Assembly (NCBI GenBank): GCA_903903765.1
Contig: CAIVAH010000286.1
Coordinates: 1-5,078 of the forward strand
Direction of reading: 5' to 3'
Length of the DNA: 5,078 bases
Origin: an uncultured Methylococcaceae bacterium
GTDB lineage: Bacteria > Pseudomonadota > Gammaproteobacteria > Methylococcales > Methylomonadaceae
The notes under the pieces were generated by a model. That model ran no database searches, was not told the DNA's origin, and saw nothing but the letters and a program-made list of their open reading frames with translations. Shown here in pieces: positions 1 to 5,078 of the stretch; position 1 is the first letter of the stretch; each line of letters begins with the position of its first letter. The position numbers were made by a program, and so were the translations under genes.

Positions 1-38
1 GTCCTCATTGATCATTAAAACTTTCTAAGTTTGAGCTA

Positions 39-52
39 TTGATTACACTCAA
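39..52. promoter_or_regulatory. FNR/ANR/DNR-like dyad, TTGAT-N4-CTCAA
   Basis: TTGAT, then TACA, then CTCAA matches 9 of 10 defined positions of the FNR-family consensus TTGAT-N4-ATCAA. The single mismatch is the first base of the right half-site. It lies about 240 bases before the sigma-factor ATG and 24 bases before the possible minus-strand start at 15, so which gene it would control is unclear. Oxygen- or NO-responsive regulators of this family use such sites. The match is read by eye, and one-mismatch copies of so short a motif occur by chance in AT-rich DNA. Confidence 0.3.
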
Positions 53-127
53 AAGACACTGAATTTTAGATTTATAAAAAAACTGAATCGACCTATTGTC
101 AACTCAGCCTTACTGATAGTCATTCAC

Positions 128-141
128 TTGCATTATTGCAA
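128..141. promoter_or_regulatory. Perfect 5-4-5 dyad TTGCA-N4-TGCAA
   Basis: TTGCA (128-132), TTAT, TGCAA (137-141) form a perfect inverted repeat. Length and outer bases (TTG...CAA) equal those of the FNR-like site at 39-52, and the two centres are 89 bases apart. It could be an operator for a dimeric regulator acting on the sigma gene. It is short, and no regulator gene is visible in the window. Confidence 0.25.
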
Positions 142-181
142 ATATTAATCACAAAGAAACTTTTATGTGCGCAATGACTAC

Positions 182-210
182 CTGAAATAATAAAAATAAT
201 TATATTTAAT
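182..210 (+). promoter_or_regulatory. Possible sigma-70-type promoter for the sigma-factor gene
   Basis: CTGAAA (182-187, 4/6 to TTGACA) is followed after 17 bases by TTTAAT (205-210, 5/6 to TATAAT). A start near 217 would give a leader of roughly 75 bases to the ATG at 293, containing the hairpin at 241-262. The surrounding DNA is so AT-rich that other -10-like hexamers exist (for example TATATT at 201-206), so this is a best guess. Confidence 0.25.
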
Positions 211-240
211 AGTGCAATTTTAAAACTGCAGAAATGAAAC

Positions 241-262
241 TTTGGTAAGCGATCTTACCAAA
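241..262 (+). promoter_or_regulatory. Perfect 9-bp hairpin or operator in the leader of the sigma gene
   Basis: TTTGGTAAG (241-249) and CTTACCAAA (254-262) are exact reverse complements separated by the tetraloop CGAT. The structure ends 18 bases before the Shine-Dalgarno sequence at 281. A + strand transcript would carry a 9-bp stem here. As DNA it is a 22-bp dyad of operator size. It is followed by five further bases of A (263-265 and on), not T, so it is not a terminator in the + direction; the minus direction also lacks a proper T run. A four-codon frame (ATG at 234, stop TAA at 246) ends within the left arm. Confidence 0.5.
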
Positions 263-280
263 AAATCATGGTCTAACCCC

Positions 281-286
281 AAGGTG
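281..286 (+). promoter_or_regulatory. Shine-Dalgarno that sets the sigma-factor start at ATG 293
   Basis: AAGGTG lies 6 bases before the ATG at 293-295. The frame could be extended to a TTG at 242, but that codon sits inside the left arm of the hairpin and has no purine-rich site before it. The shorter protein (322 residues) is also closer to the 330 residues of E. coli RpoS. Confidence 0.6.
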
Positions 287-292
287 ATTGAT

Positions 293-1261
293 ATGAATAA
301 TGCTTTATTGAAGTACCCAAAAAATAATTACAACTCAATAACACCTAAAAATTACCTACCCTCTAATTTACTCACTATAAAAATACCGCCACAAAAAAAA
401 ATATCTTGTAGTTTGGGACTGTGCAATTCAGAGATAAGTACCACTAATATTTATATAAATGAGATACATCAAACTGAATTGCTCACGGCAGAAGCTGAAA
501 AAAATTACGCCGAGTTGAATATAAACGGGGATAAAAAAGCACGGGAAATTTTGATAAAATCCAATTTTAGATTCGTCGTTAAAATCGCTTATCTATATGT
601 AAACAGGGGCTTATCTTTTCTAGATTTAGTACAAGAAGGTAATTTAGGATTAATGCAAGCCGTAGATAGATTTAACCCCGATATGGGTACCAGACTCACT
701 ACCTATGCAATGTATTGGATTAAACAATCGATTGACCGTGCGATTATGAATCAAAGTAATAACGTCCGCTTCCCAATACATATTTTAAAAGAACTAAAGC
801 AATATAAAAAAGCCCATAAAGAACTAACAAAAAATCTGGCCCATAAACCTAGTCACCAAGAAACTGCAAACTTTATGGGCTTATCATTAGACAAAATTGA
901 ACAAATAATCTTTATTGAGCTACAAACGGGACCATTTAACCAACAAGATTGCGACTATTTAGATGTCGAACAAGTTTCTGATAGCGTGCATTACGAACCA
1001 TCAACACACTTAGAAGAAAATGACATGCGTCAAGATATTATAAACTCCGTCTTAGAACTACCAGAAAAACACAGAGAAATTATTTGTCGACGTTTTGGAG
1101 TTTGTGGCTATGAAGAGCAAACACTTGATCAAATAGCCACTGATTTTAAACTAACTAAAGAACGTATAAGACAACTACAACTAATAGCCATAGATAAACT
1201 TAAATCGATTTTAGAAAAAAACAATCTTACGTTTGAGTCACTACTTGGCTACTCACATTAA
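293..1261 (+). CDS. rpoS: RpoS-like group 2 sigma-70 family RNA polymerase sigma factor
   Basis: This is a 322-residue sigma factor that directs RNA polymerase to promoters, in the family of the stationary-phase/general-stress factor. Region 1.2 (about 52-83) has IYINEI and LLTAEAE. Region 2 (about 84-153) has the core-binding DLVQEGNLGL (111-120) and the -10 recognition stretch TTYAMYWIKQSIDRAIMNQ. Region 3.0 reads RFPIHILKEL. Its Lys166 aligns with E. coli RpoS Lys173, where sigma-70 has Glu; this is the main reason for choosing RpoS over RpoD. Region 4.2 (about 278-303) is the -35 helix-turn-helix TLDQIATDFKLTKERIRQLQ. No RpoH box is seen. Oddities: residues 1-46 hold six Lys and no Asp/Glu, unlike the acidic N-terminus of classical RpoS; they include a C-x4-C pair (39, 44). 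nlpD is not upstream. It may therefore be a paralogue or a diverged orthologue. The start at 293 is preferred over TTG 242 because of its ribosome binding site. The 3' end overlaps the convergent hydrolase by 35 bases. Confidence 0.92.
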   Translation: MNNALLKYPKNNYNSITPKNYLPSNLLTIKIPPQKKISCSLGLCNSEISTTNIYINEIHQTELLTAEAEKNYAELNINGDKKAREILIKSNFRFVVKIAYLYVNRGLSFLDLVQEGNLGLMQAVDRFNPDMGTRLTTYAMYWIKQSIDRAIMNQSNNVRFPIHILKELKQYKKAHKELTKNLAHKPSHQETANFMGLSLDKIEQIIFIELQTGPFNQQDCDYLDVEQVSDSVHYEPSTHLEENDMRQDIINSVLELPEKHREIICRRFGVCGYEEQTLDQIATDFKLTKERIRQLQLIAIDKLKSILEKNNLTFESLLGYSH

Positions 1262-2111
1262 ATTGTAATGGCCAATCTCTATAATTAAAGACTTGGCCAT
1301 TTTCTCTTACTGTTGCACAAGCTGCTAAATTTATATCTGCATATACCCACTGCACGGCATTAAACTCACCTATAGACAAGATGCCATTATCAGGAAAACC
1401 TTTATCAACAGGGGTATAAATAGCACCCGCACCTACATTAACGTCAACAGCTTCTGACCAAGGCGCCGATCCGACTAACGAAGATTGCACCACATAGCAT
1501 TGATTCTCTAAAGCTCTGGCTTGACAACCAATTTTAACGCGATGATAACCAGCCACGGTGTCTGTGCAACTGGGAACTAAAATTAGTGTACACCCCGCTT
1601 CTACTTGTTTTCTAGCAAGTAACGGAAACTCACTGTCATAACAAATATTAATGCCGATTTTTCCGTATTCTGTTGAAAAATACTTTAATTCTGTACCAGC
1701 AGTAATCAACCATTGTTCATTTTCGAAACGGGTCATCATCAATTTATCTTGATAATCTATTTGCCCTGTCGCACTAAATAAATAAGCTCGATTAACATAA
1801 ACACCAAACTTTACCAAAACGGGAAAAGTACCCGCTTGAATAAGACACTGATGCTTAACCGCTAAGTTTTTAAAAAGCTCAACAAATCCCGCATGCAAAG
1901 ACTGTAATGCTTCTAATTGTTTACCTAAAGATGCATAAATTTCCTGCTCGAACAAAGAAGCTAATTCCATACTGAAGTACTCTGGAAATAATAATATTTT
2001 TGCTTCTTGAGTTGCAGCATCTTGCACCCATTTCATCACTTTTTGTTCGTATGCCGCCCAATTTTCTAAAAAACTAATATTATATTGAGCAGTCGCTATT
2101 TTAACGATCAT
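1227..2111 (-). CDS. Carbon-nitrogen hydrolase (nitrilase superfamily)
   Basis: This is a 294-residue cytoplasmic amidohydrolase of the nitrilase superfamily, which cleaves non-peptide C-N bonds through a Glu-Lys-Cys triad. All three residues are visible: Glu44 in LLFPEYFSMEL, Lys123 in QDKLMMTRFE and the nucleophile Cys157 in INICYDSEFP. Length is normal for a single-domain member. The phrases around the Lys and Cys resemble the hydrolase half of YhcX-type acetyltransferase-nitrilase fusions, so it is probably an amidase rather than a true nitrilase; the substrate is unknown. Its ATG lies inside the preceding acetyltransferase gene (11-base overlap) and has no good Shine-Dalgarno, so translation is probably coupled to that gene. 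The C-terminal codons overlap the convergent sigma-factor gene by 35 bases, and no minus-strand terminator is visible beyond the stop. Confidence 0.93.
   Translation of the reverse strand: MIVKIATAQYNISFLENWAAYEQKVMKWVQDAATQEAKILLFPEYFSMELASLFEQEIYASLGKQLEALQSLHAGFVELFKNLAVKHQCLIQAGTFPVLVKFGVYVNRAYLFSATGQIDYQDKLMMTRFENEQWLITAGTELKYFSTEYGKIGINICYDSEFPLLARKQVEAGCTLILVPSCTDTVAGYHRVKIGCQARALENQCYVVQSSLVGSAPWSEAVDVNVGAGAIYTPVDKGFPDNGILSIGEFNAVQWVYADINLAACATVRENGQVFNYRDWPLQFNVSSQVVTQT
1267..1308 (+). terminator. Terminator-like hairpin for the sigma gene, inside the convergent hydrolase
   Basis: AATGGCCAA (1267-1275) and TTGGCCATT (1293-1301) are perfect 9-bp complements around a 17-base loop, followed by the pyrimidine run TTCTCTT. 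It begins 5 bases after the sigma-factor stop codon, the expected place for an intrinsic terminator. The loop is long and the T run is interrupted. The two arms also encode the N-G-Q and W-P-L residues near the C-terminus of the minus-strand hydrolase, so chance is possible. Confidence 0.45.
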
Positions 2112-2700
2112 GTTTTAACCAAAAAGTCATAGGTTTTGAAGTTTCCTCAGTATCATCTAAATCCTTCCAAATATAGGCAGACCGAAGTTCTGGATGCTTA
2201 AAGTAACCACGTTTATTCCAAAACTGATCTAAAGGCACATAATCTTTTGGCCGACGTGGATGATCTATCGGCCTTTCTACGCAACAAAAAGTAATATGCT
2301 TAAAACCACCTAAATACTCGGCATGCGCTTCACGTTGCTCAAAAAACTTAACACCTAAACCTAAACCACGATAATTCTTATTTAAAACTGACTCACTGCA
2401 ATAAAACACCTCATCAAGATCATAACCATTATCAATAAAAGGTTGCTTCATTTCTATGGTTTCGAACTTCATCGGCAGTGCTGTAGAAGCTCCTACTACT
2501 TTATCGCCATCAAAAGCTAACACTATGACACTTTCCGGGGTATTGATATAAGTTTGTAAATATTTTTCTTCATACTCATAATCACCGTCGTATAAATATG
2601 GGAAATCTCGAAATACCTCTATTCTAAGGCGGGCTAATTCTGGAATGTATTCTGCCAAGGCAGGGCCACTGAATCTTTCTATGCGAATATCTTTTGACAT
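2101..2700 (-). CDS. GNAT family N-acetyltransferase
   Basis: This is a 199-residue GCN5-related acetyltransferase, expected to move an acetyl group from acetyl-CoA to an amine. Motif A, the acetyl-CoA pyrophosphate loop, is seen as NKNYRGLGLGVKFFEQRE with R-G-L-G-L-G at 111-116. The preceding strand is DEVFYCSESVL (96-106), and the N-terminal helix ELARLRIEVFRDFPYLYDGD (21-40) is typical of a GNAT subgroup of this length. No signal peptide or membrane segment is seen. The acceptor cannot be predicted. It is the first gene of a two-gene unit with the carbon-nitrogen hydrolase, overlapping it by 11 bases. This order, acetyltransferase then hydrolase, matches the domain order of YhcX-type fusions, although the GNAT part here does not look like the YhcX one. 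No clear Shine-Dalgarno precedes the ATG. Confidence 0.9.
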   Translation of the reverse strand: MSKDIRIERFSGPALAEYIPELARLRIEVFRDFPYLYDGDYEYEEKYLQTYINTPESVIVLAFDGDKVVGASTALPMKFETIEMKQPFIDNGYDLDEVFYCSESVLNKNYRGLGLGVKFFEQREAHAEYLGGFKHITFCCVERPIDHPRRPKDYVPLDQFWNKRGYFKHPELRSAYIWKDLDDTEETSKPMTFWLKHDR

Positions 2701-2729
2701 GTAATTTGTTTGTTTAAAGAGTAAGTCTT

Positions 2730-2759
2730 ATTTTAGTCGAACTTATAAATTACATTCAA
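2730..2759 (-). promoter_or_regulatory. Probable promoter of the acetyltransferase-hydrolase pair
   Basis: On the minus strand, TTGAAT (2759-2754, 4/6 to TTGACA) and TAAAAT (2735-2730, 5/6 to TATAAT) are 18 bases apart. Transcription would start near 2723, about 20 bases before the acetyltransferase ATG at 2700. It lies downstream of a terminator-like hairpin, consistent with a unit separate from vanZ. Confidence 0.4.
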
Positions 2760-2771
2760 GCACGGTACTCG

Positions 2772-2790
2772 AAAAGCCTCTACACAGGCC
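2772..2790 (-). terminator. Weak intrinsic terminator after the VanZ-like gene
   Basis: Read on the minus strand, GCCT (2789-2786) and AGGC (2779-2776) pair around a 6-base loop, with one more possible G-U pair at the base, and are followed by TTTT (2775-2772). It lies about 12 bases past the VanZ stop codon. The stem is short, so termination would be partial. Confidence 0.35.
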
Positions 2791-2801
2791 AAATTTAGCT
2801 T

Positions 2802-3161
2802 TTAAGACTTAAAGATTTGATACACCCTTAACGACAACATAGCTAAAATAGCACCCATTGTATCTGCAACCCAATCAAAGACATCTGATTGTCTGCCTTC
2901 AACAAAAGACTGGTGCCATTCATCAGAAAAACCATATAAACTGCAAAAAACAACAGTCAAAAAAAACACTATAATAGGTCTACAAATAAAATGTCTAAAA
3001 CATCGCCATGCTAATAACGCCATTATAAAATAGGCACCCGCATGATTTATTTTATCTTGATGCTCAAACCACATCGGTGCTGGCAACGAAGACTGATCAG
3101 AAAGCCAGTAGATAAATAAAAAATACATTAATAAAACTGTCAAGTCTAGCGCTCTAATCAT
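2802..3161 (-). CDS. VanZ-like family membrane protein
   Basis: This is a small inner-membrane protein of 119 residues with about four hydrophobic segments: roughly 5-21, 40-52, 62-78 and 95-112. The VanZ signature is clear: QDKINHAGAYF (Asp36, Lys37, His40) before the second helix, and YGFSDEWHQSFVEGRQSDVFD (Asp80, Glu81, His83, Gln84, Gly89, Arg90, Asp93, Asp96) with D100 and G103 in the last helix. VanZ itself gives low-level teicoplanin resistance; most chromosomal relatives such as this have no known function, and resistance should not be inferred. Three in-frame ATGs exist, at 3242, 3173 and 3161. The first would add residues antisense to the DUF455 gene and is unlikely. The start at 3161 has GGA seven bases upstream; 3173 has none and would use the CATG that also starts DUF455. 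Confidence 0.9.
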   Translation of the reverse strand: MIRALDLTVLLMYFLFIYWLSDQSSLPAPMWFEHQDKINHAGAYFIMALLAWRCFRHFICRPIIVFFLTVVFCSLYGFSDEWHQSFVEGRQSDVFDWVADTMGAILAMLSLRVYQIFKS

Positions 3162-3171
3162 ATTGTAATCC

Positions 3172-3975
3172 ATGAAAAATGTATTTGAATTAGCCGAAAA
3201 CTGTTTGCACAACTCAACAATGGACGAGTTATTAAAAGGCACTCACGATGCTTGGCAGCTTTTAAAAACGGGCCAATTGAGTTTTATTTCAGAATCAACT
3301 GTTTTACCTATCAGCAGAGTTAGCTTCCCCAATAAACCCAATTTATTACCTCCAAAAGACATGCCTAAACGGAAGTTTGGCAGCCCTGAGGGTATTGCCG
3401 CCTTTTTTCATGCCATCGCCCATGTCGAATTCATTGCTATTTATTTAGCTTGGGACATCCTGTATCGCTTTCGTAATTTACCCGATGCATTTTATCAGGA
3501 TTGGTTATGTATTGCCGATGAAGAAGCCCAACACTTTGAATTAATTCAAAGGCATTTAAAGTCTTTTGGACTTAATTATGGCGATTTACCCGCCCATAAT
3601 GGCCTTTGGGATCATGCTACCGATACAGCTGATAATTTATTAGCTCGCTTAGCAATGGTACCTCGTTGTATGGAAGCTCGTGGCCTAGATGTCACACCTT
3701 CTATTATCGATAAATTTCAACACCATGGGGATGATGCAAGTGTTAAGTTACTAACTCGAATTTTAACGGACGAAGTTGGTCATGTTGAACGAGGGTCCTA
3801 TTGGTTTAAATACGTTTGCTCAAAACAAAATGCAGAACCCGAAGCTAAATATCGAGAACTTATACAACAATATTATCTCGGTGGTATGCCAAAAGGACCT
3901 TTTAACAGAGAAATGCGTATAATTGCGGGCTTCTCTAATGCTGAATTAGACTGGCTGGAAAACGGAAATAGATGA
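3172..3975 (+). CDS. DUF455 family ferritin-like domain protein (HI_0077-like)
   Basis: This is a 267-residue soluble protein of the DUF455 family (PF04305), which has a ferritin-like four-helix fold. Its function is not established. Candidate di-iron ligands fall in the expected helices: HAIAHVEF (Glu86), IADEEAQHFE (Glu117/Glu118 and His121), CMEARGLDVTP (Glu168) and TDEVGHVERG (Glu201, His204). Other family marks are PPKDMPKRKFGSPEG (60-74), YGDLPAHNGLWD (136-147) and the C-terminal GGMPKGPFNREMR. The N-terminal helix (about 4-35) aligns in style with family members, so the start at 3172 is preferred; a stop (TAA, 3166-3168) lies two codons upstream. No good Shine-Dalgarno is seen, and any promoter must lie within the opposite vanZ gene. 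It overlaps nnrS by four bases, so the two are almost certainly co-transcribed. A link to metal or NO handling is inference from that neighbour. Confidence 0.92.
   Translation: MKNVFELAENCLHNSTMDELLKGTHDAWQLLKTGQLSFISESTVLPISRVSFPNKPNLLPPKDMPKRKFGSPEGIAAFFHAIAHVEFIAIYLAWDILYRFRNLPDAFYQDWLCIADEEAQHFELIQRHLKSFGLNYGDLPAHNGLWDHATDTADNLLARLAMVPRCMEARGLDVTPSIIDKFQHHGDDASVKLLTRILTDEVGHVERGSYWFKYVCSKQNAEPEAKYRELIQQYYLGGMPKGPFNREMRIIAGFSNAELDWLENGNR
3189..3217 (-). promoter_or_regulatory. Candidate promoter of the VanZ-like gene inside DUF455
   Basis: On the minus strand TTGAGT (3217-3212, 4/6) and GCTAAT (3194-3189, 4/6) are 17 bases apart, with a start near 3182, about 20 bases before the ATG at 3161. 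Because the two genes begin head to head, any vanZ promoter must lie within the DUF455 coding sequence. The match is modest. Confidence 0.2.
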
Positions 3976-5078
3976 ACACACACAAAATTTTTAATACCCC
4001 TCTTTTTAATTTGGGCTTTAGAGTTTTCTTTGCCCTAGCAGGTTTATCAGCTCTCATTCTTATCGTGCTTTGGAATGCCATTTTTAATGGTCATTTAAGC
4101 ACCGAAAACTACTTTCAATCTAACTATTGGCATGCCCATGAAATGCTCATGGGTTATTCGGTGGCCGTTATTAGTGGTTTTTTATTAACTGCCGTTAAAA
4201 ACTGGACCGGAAAACCAACCTTATCTGGGAATCATTTAGCGGGTCTAGCGATCCTATGGCTGTATGGAAGAGTTCTACCTTTTTATGCCAGTTTACTACC
4301 TGACGGCATCATCGCTTTTATAGACTTTATATTTTTACCCGTCTTAATTTATCAAATAGCTAAACCAATAATTCAAGCCAAAAATTATAACAGTATTATT
4401 TTTATCGGCCTTTTATTGTTATTAACTTTAGGTAATGGCTTGATACACTCACAAATGCTTAATATTTATCAAAATACTGCCGATATCGGTATCAAATTAA
4501 TAATAGCAACTATTATCCTACTTATATTAGTTATTGCGGGACGAGTACTACCCTTTTTTGTAGAGAAAGGTTTATCAGGAACCATAATTATAAGAAACCC
4601 GCTCTTAGACACCTTATCTATAGGCTCAGCTTTACTAACCTTTATTTTACTGATCAACAATAGTTCAGGTTTGTTAATAGCCTTAGTAGCTGTAACTTCG
4701 ACTATCAGCAATAGTGCAAGACTATTAGGTTGGTATGTACAACGCATTTGGTACGTACCCTTATTATGGATACTTTATATCGGTTATTGTTGGATCATTT
4801 TTGGATTTTTCTTAACTGCTCTAAGTGCATTTAACTGGGTAAATCCTACTCTTTCTTTGCATGCATTTACTGTTGGCGGCATTGGTGTTTTAACACTAGG
4901 TATGATGGCAAGAGTTTCATTAGGTCATACCGGACGCACTTTAAAAGCATCAAATGCGATGGCTTTTGCTTTTATACTCATTAATCTAAGTGTTATTATC
5001 CGAGTATTATTACCTTTAGCATTTCCAAAATGGTATAACATTTTAATTTATGCTTCTTCATTAACCTGGTTAACCGCA
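3972..5078 (+). CDS. nnrS: NnrS family heme-copper membrane protein (3' end cut by window)
   Basis: The first 369 residues of NnrS are present, an inner-membrane protein linked to resistance to nitric oxide and nitrosative stress. The family is usually about 400 residues, so only a short C-terminal tail is missing, and the frame stays open to the last base. The hallmark WHAHEM is at 53-58 (His54, His56). A second conserved block is LHAFTVGGIG (His297), running into GMMARVSLGHTGR (310-322, His319). These histidines are candidate heme/metal ligands. About eleven hydrophobic segments are visible, in line with a 12-helix protein. The ATG overlaps the DUF455 stop as ATGA and has GGA five bases upstream (3964-3966), indicating coupled translation. 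NnrS genes are often controlled by NsrR, NNR/DNR or FNR-type regulators, but no such site is visible directly before the DUF455-nnrS pair. Confidence 0.95.
   Translation, partial: MNTHKIFNTPLFNLGFRVFFALAGLSALILIVLWNAIFNGHLSTENYFQSNYWHAHEMLMGYSVAVISGFLLTAVKNWTGKPTLSGNHLAGLAILWLYGRVLPFYASLLPDGIIAFIDFIFLPVLIYQIAKPIIQAKNYNSIIFIGLLLLLTLGNGLIHSQMLNIYQNTADIGIKLIIATIILLILVIAGRVLPFFVEKGLSGTIIIRNPLLDTLSIGSALLTFILLINNSSGLLIALVAVTSTISNSARLLGWYVQRIWYVPLLWILYIGYCWIIFGFFLTALSAFNWVNPTLSLHAFTVGGIGVLTLGMMARVSLGHTGRTLKASNAMAFAFILINLSVIIRVLLPLAFPKWYNILIYASSLTWLTA

Larger units (their letters stand above)
1..292. other. Non-coding leader region upstream of the sigma-factor gene
   Basis: All forward frames hit a stop within the first 28 bases, and no long open frame runs through this AT-rich stretch. 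It carries two TTG-N8-CAA dyads, a possible promoter and a strong hairpin, listed separately. On the minus strand an ATG at 15-13 opens a frame (M-I-N-E-D) that leaves the window after five codons. A TTGACA at 102-97 (minus) lies upstream of it, but the best -10 (TATAAA, 76-71) is 20 bases away, which is too far for a good promoter. A divergent gene on the left is therefore possible but unproven. The canonical upstream neighbour of rpoS, nlpD, is not present in the visible flank. Confidence 0.7.

Noticed and set aside
242..292. TTG start extending the sigma factor by 17 residues
   Set aside because: The TTG is inside a hairpin arm and lacks a ribosome binding site; ATG 293 has AAGGTG six bases upstream and gives a family-typical length.
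293..1261. Assignment of the sigma factor as RpoH or RpoD
   Set aside because: No RpoH box is seen, there is no large RpoD non-conserved region, and region 3.0 has the RpoS-type Lys rather than the RpoD-type Glu.
3053..3072. FNR-like half-site TTGAT upstream of the DUF455-nnrS pair
   Set aside because: The partner half-site does not match (AAACC against ATCAA), so there is no dyad.
2802..3161. Glycopeptide resistance by the VanZ-like protein
   Set aside because: There are no other van genes, the organism appears Gram-negative, and most VanZ-family members have no link to resistance.
3162..3242. Longer VanZ start at 3242
   Set aside because: The extra N-terminal residues are antisense to the conserved-looking DUF455 N-terminus and precede the first membrane segment without any family feature.
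4469..4747. 92-codon minus-strand open frame
   Set aside because: It lies wholly antisense to nnrS, its product has no recognisable domain, and the opposite frame carries strong NnrS features.
1..5078. Mobile element, prophage, defence system or CRISPR array
   Set aside because: No transposase, integrase, terminal inverted repeats, direct-repeat arrays or defence domains were seen; all genes are chromosomal-type families.

Overview
The window is AT-rich and reads as a chromosomal segment of a gammaproteobacterium. The indications are an RpoS-type group 2 sigma factor, a HI_0077-like DUF455 ferritin-fold protein and an NnrS membrane protein. The genus cannot be read from the sequence. Coding density is high: four of the five gene junctions are overlaps or near-overlaps. 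There is no tRNA, rRNA, CRISPR array or insertion sequence.

Layout. Positions 1-292 are non-coding. They hold two 14-bp dyads of TTG-N8-CAA form (39-52 is a 9/10 match to the FNR/ANR/DNR consensus), a weak sigma-70-like promoter and a perfect 9-bp-stem hairpin at 241-262. An RpoS-like sigma factor follows on the + strand (293-1261). Its 3' end overlaps, tail to tail, the last 35 bases of a minus-strand gene set. In transcription order that set is VanZ-like membrane protein (3161-2802), GNAT acetyltransferase (2700-2101) and nitrilase-superfamily amidohydrolase (2111-1227). The last two overlap by 11 bases. The 101-base gap between vanZ and the acetyltransferase appears to hold a weak terminator and a separate promoter, so the acetyltransferase/amidohydrolase pair is probably its own transcription unit. 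Head to head with vanZ, with essentially no intergenic space, a + strand pair begins: a DUF455 ferritin-like protein (3172-3975) overlapping nnrS (3972 to beyond the window end) by ATGA.

How the genes may work together. The DUF455/nnrS coupling suggests a shared role in metal, heme or nitric-oxide stress. The GNAT/amidohydrolase coupling suggests action on related amine/amide metabolites, though neither substrate can be read from sequence. The sigma factor has an unusual N-terminus with no acidic residues and lacks the usual nlpD neighbour immediately upstream, so it may be a divergent or additional RpoS copy. No wholly new system is evident. The most interesting signals are the regulatory layout of the sigma gene, the head-to-head overlap of start codons at CATG (3171-3174), and a terminator-like hairpin lying inside the coding sequence of the convergent hydrolase.
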